Source of the DNA: JAHJQZ01 sp963676075
Lineage (GTDB): Bacteria > Pseudomonadota > Alphaproteobacteria > Rhizobiales > Devosiaceae
Direction: 5' to 3'
Assembly: GCA_963676075.2 (NCBI GenBank)
Contig: CAXXNZ010000028.1
Span: 1-64,000, forward strand
Length of the DNA stretch: 64,000 bases
Numbering within the stretch: position 1 is the stretch's first letter; each line of letters opens with the position of its first letter. Shown here piece by piece: positions 8,025 through 16,464 of the stretch. The translations under genes were made by a program, and so were the position numbers. A model generated the notes under the pieces. That model was not told the DNA's origin. It saw only the letters and a program-made list of their open reading frames with translations, and ran no database searches.

Positions 8025-10328
8025 ATGGCAAAACGCCTCGCCGGCACACGGCGATCTCATGGCAAGCCGCAACAGCGCCGTCCGGTGCGCCGTCCCGTTG
8101 AGCCGGGCACGCTGCCGAGCCGCGAGGACATCCTCGAAGCTCTCGGTGAGCTGCCCTCGGCGTCGGGCAAGCGTGACCTGGTAAAGGCCTTCGGCATCAC
8201 CGGCGATATGCGCGTGCCCTTCAAGGCACTGCTCAGGGAAATGGAAGAAGAAGGGCTGATCGCCCGTTCGCGCAAGACCCTCCGGCGCGCCGCCGAACTG
8301 CCCTCGGTGACGGTCCTCGACATTCCCGCCGACGCCGACCCCGATCACATGATCGCCCATCCGGCCAGCTGGGACGAAGCCGATGGCGAGCGTCCCGAGG
8401 TGCTGGTGCTGTCTCCCCGCGGCGCACGGGTCGTCCCAGGCCCGGGAAACCGCATCCTCGCCCGCATCGAGCGCGGCGATGGCGCGACGCCGACCTATAC
8501 CGCCAAGGCGATGAAGATTCTCGACCGTCCGCGCCGTGGCGAGATCGGTATCATCCGTCTCGACGACCATGGCGCGCGCCTCGTGCCGGTCGACCGCAAG
8601 CAAAAGGAAATGCGTATAGACACCGCCGATCTCGGCGACGCCAGGGATGGCGATCTCGTCGAGGTCGAAACGCGCGTTGCTGGGCGCCTGATGCTGCCCA
8701 AGGCGAAAGTTACGCGAGTCGTCGGAAATCCTGACAGCGAAGGCGCCGTCTCGCTGATCGCGCTGCACAACCTCGAAATCCCCTACCGCTTCCCCGATAC
8801 GGTGGTCAGGGAAGCCGAAGCGGTTAAGGAAGTCGGTCTCAAGGGCCGCGAGGACTGGCGCCACATCCCCTTCGTCACCATCGACCCGGCCACGGCCAAG
8901 GATCATGACGACGCCGTTTATGCCGAGGCCGACAGCGACGAAAACAACGCCGGCGGCCACATCGTTTATGTCGCTATCGCCGACGTCGCTGCCTATGTCC
9001 GCTACGGCACGGTGCTCGACCGCGAAGCCTATAGCCGCGGCAACTCGGTCTATTTCCCCGACCGGGTCGTGCCGATGCTGCCCGAACGCATCTCCAACGA
9101 CCTGTGTTCGCTGCGCGACGGCGAGAACCGCCCTGCCCTTGCCGTGCGCATGGTCTTTGATGCCAAGGGCCAGAAGCGCTCCCACACCTTCCATCGCGTC
9201 ATCATCCGTTCGGCTGGCAAGCTGGCCTATGAAGAGGCGCAGGCAGCGATAGACGGCAAACCCAACGATAGGACCGGGCCACTGCTCGAGGCGGTCCTCA
9301 AGCCTTTGTTTGCCGCCTACGCGGCCCTTGCCGAGGCGCGCGACCGGCGTGGGCCGCTGGCGCTCGATCTTCCCGAACGCCGCATCACCCTCAATCCCGA
9401 TGGCACGGTGGCTGGCATTTATGTGCCCGAACGACTCGAAGCCCATCGCCTGATTGAGGAAATGATGATCATGGCCAATGTCGCGGCGGCCGAGACGCTC
9501 GAATCGGGCAACACCCCGCTCGTCTACCGCGTTCACGATACGCCGGGGCGCGAGAAACTGGCCGCGCTCAAGGATTTCCTTAATTCGCTGCACCTGTCCT
9601 TTTCGGGTTCGGAAAGCGTCCGTCCGAGCCATTTCAACCAGGTTCTGAAAAAGGCGGCGGCGCAGGACAGCCTCGTCCAGGTCAGCGAGATGGTGTTGCG
9701 CAGCCAGGCGCAGGCCGAGTATTCGCCGGAGAATTTCGGACATTTCGGTCTCAACCTCGACCGCTATGCCCATTTCACCTCGCCAATCCGGCGCTACGCC
9801 GACCTGATCGTCCATCGCGCCTTGATCCGGCTTCTCGATCTCGGCGATGACGGGCTGAGCGATACCGAGATCGGCCAGCTCGCGGGCATGGCGCAGCACA
9901 TATCCTCGACCGAACGTCGTGCCATGGCTGCCGAACGCGAGACCAGCGACCGCCTGCTTGCCCGCTACATGGCCGACCATATCGGCGCCCGCTTCACGGG
10001 GCGCATCTCGGGCGTCACCAAGTCGGGTCTGTTCGTTCGTCTCGACGAGACCGGCGCGGACGGATTCGTCCCGGCATCGAGCCTCGGGATCGAGTTCTTC
10101 CGCTATCACGAGGACCGCCAGGCGATGATTGGCGAGCGCTCGGGCGAAACATTCGCTCTTGGCCAAGCCGTCGAAGTCAGGTTACTTGAAGCAGCGCCCA
10201 TGGCTGGGGCCCTGCGGTTCGAGATCCTGAGCGAAGGCCCCAAATCCAATCCCGGCTCACGCCGTGGCGCTTCCCGCCGCCACAAACAAGCGCACCGACC
10301 CCATTCGTCCCGCCGTACGAGGAAGTAG
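8025..10328 (+). CDS. rnr: Ribonuclease R
   Basis: This is a 3'-to-5' processive exoribonuclease that degrades structured RNA. The 767-residue protein has an N-terminal winged-helix part (SREDILEALGELPSASGKRDLVKAFG), cold-shock OB regions, a catalytic RNB domain with the metal-binding Asp cluster in IDPATAKDHDDAVYAE (about residue 290) and the downstream SPIRRYADLIVHRAL motif. An S1 domain follows near residue 650 (GRISGVTKSGLFVRLDETGADGFV), then a basic Arg/Lys/His-rich tail. The ATG at 8025 has only a weak ribosome site and sits right after a 12-bp hairpin, so initiation may be controlled by RNA structure. topA-rnr adjacency is common in Rhizobiales. Confidence 0.95.
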   Translation: MAKRLAGTRRSHGKPQQRRPVRRPVEPGTLPSREDILEALGELPSASGKRDLVKAFGITGDMRVPFKALLREMEEEGLIARSRKTLRRAAELPSVTVLDIPADADPDHMIAHPASWDEADGERPEVLVLSPRGARVVPGPGNRILARIERGDGATPTYTAKAMKILDRPRRGEIGIIRLDDHGARLVPVDRKQKEMRIDTADLGDARDGDLVEVETRVAGRLMLPKAKVTRVVGNPDSEGAVSLIALHNLEIPYRFPDTVVREAEAVKEVGLKGREDWRHIPFVTIDPATAKDHDDAVYAEADSDENNAGGHIVYVAIADVAAYVRYGTVLDREAYSRGNSVYFPDRVVPMLPERISNDLCSLRDGENRPALAVRMVFDAKGQKRSHTFHRVIIRSAGKLAYEEAQAAIDGKPNDRTGPLLEAVLKPLFAAYAALAEARDRRGPLALDLPERRITLNPDGTVAGIYVPERLEAHRLIEEMMIMANVAAAETLESGNTPLVYRVHDTPGREKLAALKDFLNSLHLSFSGSESVRPSHFNQVLKKAAAQDSLVQVSEMVLRSQAQAEYSPENFGHFGLNLDRYAHFTSPIRRYADLIVHRALIRLLDLGDDGLSDTEIGQLAGMAQHISSTERRAMAAERETSDRLLARYMADHIGARFTGRISGVTKSGLFVRLDETGADGFVPASSLGIEFFRYHEDRQAMIGERSGETFALGQAVEVRLLEAAPMAGALRFEILSEGPKSNPGSRRGASRRHKQAHRPHSSRRTRK

Positions 10329-10331
10329 CCG

Positions 10332-10760
10332 ATGCCTGTGACCATTACGACGAACACCGAAGCTGTCGAAACCGAACGCCCGCTGATGCCGGCGGTCCTC
10401 AACGGGCTCAAGGGCAAATGCCCGTCCTGCGGCCAGGGCCACCTATTCCGGGCCTATCTCAAGTCTGTCGACACCTGTGAGGTCTGCGGCGAAGATATCT
10501 CGCACCATCGCGCCGACGATCTGCCGCCCTATCTCGCCATCCTGATCGTCGGGCACCTGCTCGTCGGCGTGATGATCGAGCTCGACACGATGTTTCGCAT
10601 CTCGCCGATGACCTATCTGGTGATCATGGTGCCGCTCGGAATCGTGCTGCCGCTAGCGATTCTCCAGCCGATCAAAGGCATGGTCATCGGCATCCAGTGG
10701 GCCAAACGCATGCATGGATTCGGCAAAAGCCGCGATCCGGCAGCGCCGGACGGCCTCTAG
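10332..10760 (+). CDS. DUF983 family zinc-ribbon membrane protein
   Basis: This is a 142-residue protein of unknown role. It has a CPSCGQGHLF zinc-ribbon half (about residue 35) and a second CEVCGEDISHHRADD half, followed by two hydrophobic membrane segments (LAILIVGHLLVGVMI and TYLVIMVPLGIVLPLAI). This is the standard DUF983 layout. It starts 3 bases after the rnr stop, so it is probably translated from the same transcript. The family is widespread in alphaproteobacteria near rnr and rpmG; no reaction is assigned. Confidence 0.9.
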   Translation: MPVTITTNTEAVETERPLMPAVLNGLKGKCPSCGQGHLFRAYLKSVDTCEVCGEDISHHRADDLPPYLAILIVGHLLVGVMIELDTMFRISPMTYLVIMVPLGIVLPLAILQPIKGMVIGIQWAKRMHGFGKSRDPAAPDGL

Positions 10761-10834
10761 CGAGGCTCGAACAGGTCGAAGGCGACCGCATACCCGCTGA
10801 AACGTAGGCCACGCCCTATCTTTTGCGCTTCAGC

Positions 10835-10862
10835 TTGACATTCTCAGGCAAATCCGTAGGTT
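10835..10862 (+). promoter_or_regulatory. Putative sigma-70 promoter of rpmG
   Basis: A perfect TTGACA box is followed after 16 bases by TAGGTT, about 60 bases before the rpmG ATG. The -10 box is weak but acceptable for alphaproteobacteria. Confidence 0.45.
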
Positions 10863-10920
10863 GCCGGAAAATTTCCAACCGCACGTCAAGCGCGTGCGGT
10901 TTAATTTCGGGACAGAACCC

Positions 10921-11088
10921 ATGGCCAAGGCAAATACCGTCAAGATCAGACTCGTGTCCACCGCTGACACTGGTTACTTCTACGTGACCAAGAAGAATGC
11001 GCGCACGATGACTGAAAAGATGTCGATGAAGAAGTACGATCCCGTCGCGCGCAAGCACGTCGAGTTCAAGGAAGCCAAGATCAAATAG
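10921..11088 (+). CDS. rpmG: 50S ribosomal protein L33
   Basis: This is a small 55-residue protein of the large ribosomal subunit near the E site. MAKANTVKIRLVSTADTGY.. matches bacterial L33 over its whole length, including FYVTKKNARTMTEKMSMKKYDPVARKHVEFKEAKIK. No Cys pairs are present, so it is the zinc-free form. The ATG at 10921 gives the normal length; an in-frame upstream start would add 20 unrelated residues. The gene has its own likely promoter and a terminator immediately downstream. Confidence 0.97.
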   Translation: MAKANTVKIRLVSTADTGYFYVTKKNARTMTEKMSMKKYDPVARKHVEFKEAKIK

Positions 11089-11117
11089 ATCTGCCCGCTT
11101 GGCTACAAATTGCAAAG

Positions 11118-11138
11118 GCCCGCCCCGGCGGGCTTTTT
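11118..11138 (+). terminator. Rho-independent terminator of rpmG
   Basis: The stem GCCCGCC/GGCGGGC has a CC loop and is followed by TTTTT, 30 bases after the rpmG stop. Confidence 0.85.
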
Positions 11139-11701
11139 GTTTGCGCGGGATTCGGCGCTAGATAGGCGTGTTACGCCCTCGCTTGAAGCGTCTGCGCGCA
11201 CCATCGCTGCAGAGCGCAAAACGGCCGCCATTCGCGAGAATGGCGACACTCTTTGGTGATGAAAACCCGAAAATTGGTGGCTGGTCCGGCACGGTTCGAA
11301 GAGGCCACTCTTACGCGTCCGGACCAGCCTCCCTACGGACCCAGGAGTTGCGGCGGACCTGAGAAGAGCCGTAGGGATTTTGAAAACCGCTGGGCAAATG
11401 CAGTGCCCAAAGGAAAGATATTCCGAAGCGTATCAAACGCAAGTAATTCCACGTGCTTGGCGTGTTCCGCCTTTGTTAACTATTTATTTTAAGGGTTAAC
11501 ATGCACCATCAGGAAGTAGGCCGGCATGCGCGGTTAGTAGACGCGGATGGTTATTAACCAAGACAAATAGACAGCCCAAATCCAATGGGTAGCGCTGTTC
11601 ACTTCTTCTTGTCATGACGACAAGCTGCACATGCGAAAACACCGGCCTTGCGACCGACGGCACCGCGAGCGGGACTCAATGAAAATGTGCTGCCAGCAGC
11701 C
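11139..11701. other. Noncoding gap between convergent rpmG and pleD, rich in inverted repeats
   Basis: No convincing gene is seen. Three local inverted repeats stand in a row: CTGGTCCGG/CCGGACCAG (11281-11327), CCCTACGG/CCGTAGGG (11331-11376) and TGGGCA/TGCCCA (11391-11409). The pattern suggests a structured RNA of about 130 nt, but I do not recognise a known family. Further right lies an AT-rich stretch with two GTTAAC sites (11475-11480 and 11495-11500). Confidence 0.4.
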
Positions 11702-13075
11702 TCAGGCGGCGGTTTGTGCCACGCGGTTGCGGCCCATGTGCTTGGCCTCGTAAAGCGCGTTGTCGGCGCGCTTGAGCAACGCCTCGGGGCTCGTGTCCTC
11801 ATTGCCCACAGACGCGATGCCTGCGCTGACGGTCAAGGACAGTTCTTCCTTGTCGTCGATGGTGAACAGGCGGTCGGCAACGGCGGAACGAACGCGTTCG
11901 GCCACCGATCCGGCGATGGAGGCATCGGTGTCGGGCATCAGCACGACGAATTCCTCGCCACCATAGCGGCAAGCAAGATCGACGCCGCGGATATTGCGCT
12001 GAAGTCTCAGGGCGAATTCCTTGAGCACGTCGTCGCCGGCGCCGTGGCCATGCGTGTCGTTGACCGACTTGAAATGATCGAGGTCGATCATCATCACCGA
12101 CATGTGCCGGCCCTGCTGCTGCGCCTTGGTGAACATCAGGCCAAGATGCCGGTCGAAATAGCGCCGATTGTAGAGGCCGGTCAGTTCATCGACGACGGCG
12201 AGCTGCATCGTGCTCGATACGCTCTCGCGCAGCTCGACGGCATAACGGTGACGCCGGATCTGTGTCTTGACCCTGGCCGCGAACTCATGGCGTTCGACCG
12301 GCCGCAGAATGAAATCGTTGACCCCGAGATCAAGGCCCCGCACCACCATCGGCCGGTCGACCTCCTCGGCAACAAGCATGATCGGCATCGGGCGCGTGCT
12401 TTCGATGGTGCGCAGTTGCGAGACCACCCGCAGCGGGTCGATGGTTCCCAGCCTGGAGGACACCAGCGCCAGTTCGAAATCGCTATCGCTGACGGCGAAC
12501 GCGAGATCGGTAGGATCTGTCAGCACGGTCACCGTGTGATGCTGTGGCTCCAGATATGAGGCCAGCCTCTCGGCGCCCTTCTCGTCGGAATCGATCAACA
12601 GGATGCGCCCGCTATCGGACTTGATCGAATCCATGGCGCGTGCCGCTTCCTCGATGGCGATCTGCTGGCCCGTGATGGCACGCGCGCGCAATTCGTCGGT
12701 CAGCCCCTTCAGACGCGTCAGGCTCTTGACCCTTGCCAGAAGCTGCGTGTCGTCGACCGGCTTGTTGAGGAAGTCGTCCGCTCCGGACTCAAGCCCCTTC
12801 ACGCGGTCGGAGACCTGGTCGAGCGCCGTCACCATCACAACCGGTATATGGTGGGTGCGCGGGTCCGACTTCAGCCGTCGGCACACCTCGAATCCGTCCA
12901 TTTCCGGCATCATCACGTCGAGCAGGACGATGTCGATATGACCTTGCGCGCACACCTCCAGCGCCTCTGCCCCGGAATAGGCGGAAGTGACTTGAAAGTA
13001 CTCGGCCGAGAGTCTCGCCTCGAGCAATTTCACATTCGTGGGAATATCGTCGACCACCAGCACACGTGCTGTCAT
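11702..13075 (-). CDS. pleD: PleD-type response regulator diguanylate cyclase
   Basis: This cell-cycle and polar-development enzyme makes cyclic di-GMP when phosphorylated. The 457-residue protein has a first receiver domain with the phospho-acceptor Asp in DIVLLDVMMPEMDGFEVC (about residue 53). A second, degenerate receiver covers about residues 155-275. A C-terminal GGDEF domain carries the active-site signature RYGGEEF near residue 370, preceded by VDELTGLYNRRYFD. divK lies 36 bases upstream on the same strand, an arrangement conserved in Caulobacter and Rhizobiales. DivK and PleD share upstream kinases (DivJ, PleC) in the Caulobacter model. Confidence 0.96.
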   Translation of the reverse strand: MTARVLVVDDIPTNVKLLEARLSAEYFQVTSAYSGAEALEVCAQGHIDIVLLDVMMPEMDGFEVCRRLKSDPRTHHIPVVMVTALDQVSDRVKGLESGADDFLNKPVDDTQLLARVKSLTRLKGLTDELRARAITGQQIAIEEAARAMDSIKSDSGRILLIDSDEKGAERLASYLEPQHHTVTVLTDPTDLAFAVSDSDFELALVSSRLGTIDPLRVVSQLRTIESTRPMPIMLVAEEVDRPMVVRGLDLGVNDFILRPVERHEFAARVKTQIRRHRYAVELRESVSSTMQLAVVDELTGLYNRRYFDRHLGLMFTKAQQQGRHMSVMMIDLDHFKSVNDTHGHGAGDDVLKEFALRLQRNIRGVDLACRYGGEEFVVLMPDTDASIAGSVAERVRSAVADRLFTIDDKEELSLTVSAGIASVGNEDTSPEALLKRADNALYEAKHMGRNRVAQTAA

Positions 13076-13111
13076 GGTTCGGCCTCTTTGGAAACACTAC
13101 TAACTGGGGCG

Positions 13112-13486
13112 CTAAAGCGCGGTGCCAATGTAGCCTTCAATCGTTTCCAAAAAGTGAGATACCGAGATCGGCTTGGATATATAACCTTCGCATCCGCCCT
13201 GCAGAATGCGCTCCTCGTCGCCCTTCATGGCAAACGCCGTAACGGCAATCACCGGTATCGAGGCAAGTGTCTCGTCTTCCTTGAGCCACTTGGTGACCTC
13301 AAGTCCGGAGACTTCGGGCAGCTGGATGTCCATCAGGATCAGATCGGGATGGTGGGCACGCGCCAGATCGAGCGCTTCGAATCCGTTGCGCGTCTGGATG
13401 GTCCCGTAGCCGCGCGACTCGAGCAAATCGTTGAAGAGCTTCATGTTGAGCTCGTTGTCTTCGACGATCATAACTGTTTTGGGCAT
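13112..13486 (-). CDS. divK: Single-domain response regulator DivK
   Basis: DivK is a 124-residue stand-alone receiver that relays polarity signals to the CckA-CtrA pathway through DivL in alphaproteobacteria. Acidic pocket residues are in VMIVEDNELN, the phospho-acceptor Asp53 in DLILMDIQLPEVSGLEV, the Thr switch in VIAVTAFAM and the Lys in GYISKPI. There is no output domain. It is first in a minus-strand pair with pleD and is transcribed away from the DUF3572 gene, so the short space around 13487-13575 must hold two promoters. Confidence 0.95.
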   Translation of the reverse strand: MPKTVMIVEDNELNMKLFNDLLESRGYGTIQTRNGFEALDLARAHHPDLILMDIQLPEVSGLEVTKWLKEDETLASIPVIAVTAFAMKGDEERILQGGCEGYISKPISVSHFLETIEGYIGTAL

Positions 13487-13575
13487 GGTACCGCTTGTTT
13501 CACGACTCGAACGTTTCGCTCAAGTTTGGGTCTAGGCTAATATCTTCTCGTTACGAAACTCCAAAGGGTTATGAC

Positions 13576-13857
13576 ATGCGAAATGCCGATGTGGCGTTAG
13601 ACAATGAGATCGAGACCGTCTCGGACGCCTGTTTTTCGCATCTGGTGCAGCATCCCGAGGATTTGCAGCGCTTCATGGCCGAAACTGGCTATGGTCCCGA
13701 AACGATTTCGGGGGCGCTGGGCACGCGGGCGCTCGCTCTCGCCATGATCGAGCATGTCACCAAGTCCGAATCGCTGTTGCTGACCATTTCGGCCAATGCC
13801 GGCATCGCCCCGGAACGTGTCACGGCGCTCTGGCACAAGCTCAATCCCGGGACCTGA
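13576..13857 (+). CDS. DUF3572 domain-containing protein
   Basis: This 93-residue helical cytosolic protein of unknown function is conserved in Rhizobiales next to divK-pleD and dinB. Recognisable parts are ACFSHLVQHPEDLQRFMAETG and LLLTISANAGIAPERVTALWHKL. The ATG at 13576 is preferred: it follows AAAGGG, and the residues encoded upstream look non-coding. It ends 6 bases before dinB, so the two are probably co-transcribed. Confidence 0.85.
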   Translation: MRNADVALDNEIETVSDACFSHLVQHPEDLQRFMAETGYGPETISGALGTRALALAMIEHVTKSESLLLTISANAGIAPERVTALWHKLNPGT

Positions 13858-13863
13858 GCTGGA

Positions 13864-15180
13864 ATGGATTTCCTGTGCCGCGATTGCCTTTATTCGGGCA
13901 GCGCCGAACAGGCGCCCAACCGCTGCCCGGACTGCGGCTCGCCGCGCATCCTTGCCCATGAAGAGCTGTTTGCGCTGTCGATCGCCCATGTCGATTGCGA
14001 CGCCTTCTATGCATCGGTTGAAAAACGCGACAATCCGGAGCTGCGCGACAAGCCGCTGATCGTCGGCGGCGGCCAGCGTGGGGTCGTCTCGACCTGCTGC
14101 TACATCGCCCGGCAATACGGCGTCAGATCGGCCATGCCCTCGTCGACGGCGCGACGCCTGTGTCCGGACGCCGTCTTCATCCGCCCGAACATGAAGAAAT
14201 ATGTCGCCGTCAGCCGCGAAATTCGCCAACGCATGGAGGCGCTGACGCCTCTGGTCGAGCCCTTGTCGATCGACGAGGCCTTTCTGGACCTGACCGGAAC
14301 CGAAGGCGTGCACAAGGCCAAGCCCGCCAAAGTGCTGGCGGGTTTCGCCCGCGATGTCGAAGCGGAAATCGGCGTGACGATCTCAGTCGGGCTGAGCCAC
14401 AACAAGTTTCTCGCTAAGTCCGCTTCCGATCTCGATAAGCCGCGCGGCTTCGCCGTCATCGGCAAGGCGGAAACGCTTGAGTTTCTGGCAAAAAAGCCCG
14501 TGAGTTTCATCTTCGGAGTCGGCAAGGTCTTCACCGAAACCCTTGCCAAGGACGGCATCCTGACCATCGGCCAATTGCAGCTGATGCGTCCCGAGGAGCT
14601 GATGCGGCGTTATGGCGAAATGGGTGCCCGCCTTGCTCACCTGGCTCGCGGTGAGGACAAACGTTCTGTCCATCGCGAATCCGCTGCCAAGTCGGTCTCG
14701 CACGAAACCACTTTCATGACCGACATCTCCGACTATGACACCTTGGCGAGATACCTCCTCGATCTCGCTGAACACGTGTCCGAGCGGATGAAAAAGCACA
14801 ATCTTGTTGGCGACACCGTCCAGCTCAAGCTCAAATCGTCCGGGTTCCGAATCCGTACCCGCGCCCGCCATCTCGCCATGCCGACTCAGCTGGCGCACAC
14901 GATATTCGAGCAGGCCAGCGCCCTGCTCGCCCGCGAAACCGACGGCACCGCCTATCGGCTCATCGGCGTCGGCCTCAGCGGCCTCAGTCCGGCCGATGGC
15001 AGTGACCCGATGGACCTTTTTGCCCCCGACGTGGCGCGCAAGGCCGCCGCCGAGCGCGCCATGGACAAGGTGCGTGACAAATTCGGTCACGATGCACTTG
15101 TAAGAGGGCGTCTGTACCGCGAAAACACCAAGGACGCCCGTTCCGGCGCCGACAACACCCCCAGTAAGGACGAAAAATGA
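13864..15180 (+). CDS. dinB: DNA polymerase IV with N-terminal Cys4 module
   Basis: This is a Y-family translesion polymerase. The 438-residue protein has an extra N-terminal Cys4 zinc-ribbon-like module (LCRDCLYSG..CPDCGSPRI, residues 4-40) before the palm starts at HVDCDAFYASVEKRDNPEL. The catalytic acidic pair is in PLSIDEAFLDLTG. Helix-hairpin-helix and little-finger regions follow (GVGKVFTETLAKDGI, SVSHETTFMTDI). No clear beta-clamp motif of the QLxLF type is seen, although DPMDLFAPD near residue 385 is a candidate. The ribbon is typical of the Rhizobiales form. The stop overlaps the ridA start (ATGA), implying coupled translation. Confidence 0.94.
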   Translation: MDFLCRDCLYSGSAEQAPNRCPDCGSPRILAHEELFALSIAHVDCDAFYASVEKRDNPELRDKPLIVGGGQRGVVSTCCYIARQYGVRSAMPSSTARRLCPDAVFIRPNMKKYVAVSREIRQRMEALTPLVEPLSIDEAFLDLTGTEGVHKAKPAKVLAGFARDVEAEIGVTISVGLSHNKFLAKSASDLDKPRGFAVIGKAETLEFLAKKPVSFIFGVGKVFTETLAKDGILTIGQLQLMRPEELMRRYGEMGARLAHLARGEDKRSVHRESAAKSVSHETTFMTDISDYDTLARYLLDLAEHVSERMKKHNLVGDTVQLKLKSSGFRIRTRARHLAMPTQLAHTIFEQASALLARETDGTAYRLIGVGLSGLSPADGSDPMDLFAPDVARKAAAERAMDKVRDKFGHDALVRGRLYRENTKDARSGADNTPSKDEK

Positions 15181-15635
15181 CCGCCGACCAAAAGCTTGCC
15201 TCTCTCGGGCACACGCTCTCCGCCCCGCCCGCACCTGCCGCCAACTACGTTCCGGTGACACGCCAGGGCAACATTCTGTATGTTTCTGGCCAGATTTCTG
15301 CGGGCCCGGACGGTTTGGTCAAAGGACATCTGGGGCGTGATCTCGATGTCGCAGCCGGGCAGCAGGCGGCCGGGTTCTCCGCGCTCGCCATCCTCTCGCA
15401 CCTCAAGTTCACCGCCGGCGCAGATCTCGACAAGCTGCGGCTGATCAAGCTGACCGTTCTGGTCGCCTCCGATCCGGGCTTCAGCGATCAGCATCTTGTC
15501 GCCAACGGCGCGTCCGACCTGCTGGTCGAAGTGCTCGGCGAAAATGGCAAGCATGCCCGCGCCGCCTTCGGCGTGGCCGCCCTGCCGCTCGGCGCTGCCG
15601 TCGAGATCGAGGCCGTGGCCGAAATCCTCGACTAG
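15177..15635 (+). CDS. RidA family protein
   Basis: This is a YjgF/YER057c/UK114-type protein of 152 residues. RidA proteins hydrolyse reactive enamine/imine intermediates released by PLP enzymes. Family features are NYVPVTRQGNILYVSGQIS, LSHLKFTAGADLDKL.KLTVLVASDPGF and ARAAFGVAALPLGAAVEIEAVAEI. The Arg of ARAAFGVAALP corresponds to the substrate-carboxylate-binding Arg of the family. It belongs to the longer YjgF-like subgroup rather than canonical RidA of about 130 residues. It overlaps the dinB stop by 4 bases. Confidence 0.9.
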   Translation: MTADQKLASLGHTLSAPPAPAANYVPVTRQGNILYVSGQISAGPDGLVKGHLGRDLDVAAGQQAAGFSALAILSHLKFTAGADLDKLRLIKLTVLVASDPGFSDQHLVANGASDLLVEVLGENGKHARAAFGVAALPLGAAVEIEAVAEILD

Positions 15636-15705
15636 CAACAAGGGGTTCATCGGGCTGTCATCATTGCGCCCTATCGGCGCGTGACGATCCAGCCGGAGTG
15701 ACAAA

Positions 15706-16464
15706 ATGGAACGCCTGCCCGCTTTCGACCGCCCCATCGCCCATCGTGGCCTGCACGACAGGCAGAACGGGATCATCGAGAACTCGATTCCCGCCTTCGA
15801 GGCGGCGATCGAACATGGCTATGCCATGGAATGCGATGTTCATGTCTCGGGCGACGGCAAGCCGATCGTCTTTCATGATGACGATCTCAAACGCCTGACC
15901 GGGCAACAGGGCACCATTTCAGTGCTCAGTGCCGGCCAGACGACCCGCATACCCCTGCTCGATAGCGCGGCGGGCGCCTGCCCGCCGCGTTTCGAAACCC
16001 TGCTTGAAACCATCGCCGGACGGCAATTGCTCGTGGTCGAGCTGAAGCACCAGTTTTCGGAGACCGCCACGCGCGATCTTGTCCGCTCGGTCACGACGGC
16101 GCTTGCTACTTACAAAGGGCCGGTCGTTGTCGAAAGCTTCGATCCGAATCTGCTGACGGCGATGCGTGCCGCAGGCTTTGACGGCGCGCTCGGCATCATA
16201 CTGATGCGCAATGCTCGGCGCACCAAGGGGTTGAATGGGTTCTTTTCAGAGATGATCTTGAGGCATATGCTCCACTATCCCATGACCCGTTTCAGCTTCA
16301 TGTCCGTCAACAGGACCGATCTCGATCTGCCCTTGGTGCGCTTCTGGCGCGCCCGCGGCCTGCCCGTGACCGCCTGGACCATCCGCTCGGACGACGAAGC
16401 CCGCGCCGCCGGTCCGCACGCCGACCAGATCGTCTTCGAAGGATATCTGCCCCTTGGCGCGTGA
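15706..16464 (+). CDS. Glycerophosphodiester phosphodiesterase
   Basis: This is a GDPD-family TIM-barrel enzyme of 252 residues that releases glycerol-3-phosphate from glycerophosphodiesters. The catalytic HRG motif is in PIAHRGLHD; the metal ligands E and D are in ENSIPAFEAAIEHGYAMECDVHVSGDGKPIVFHDDDLKRLTG. The C-terminal part has the expected VTAWTIRSDDEARA. No signal peptide is present, so it is cytosolic (UgpQ-like). A GGAG site precedes the ATG. Its end overlaps the TTG start of the next gene, so the two form a unit. Confidence 0.92.
   Translation: MERLPAFDRPIAHRGLHDRQNGIIENSIPAFEAAIEHGYAMECDVHVSGDGKPIVFHDDDLKRLTGQQGTISVLSAGQTTRIPLLDSAAGACPPRFETLLETIAGRQLLVVELKHQFSETATRDLVRSVTTALATYKGPVVVESFDPNLLTAMRAAGFDGALGIILMRNARRTKGLNGFFSEMILRHMLHYPMTRFSFMSVNRTDLDLPLVRFWRARGLPVTAWTIRSDDEARAAGPHADQIVFEGYLPLGA

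Noticed and set aside
11253..11492. 79-residue open frame between rpmG and pleD
   Set aside because: No ribosome site or recognisable domain; it runs through the inverted repeats, which better suit noncoding RNA.
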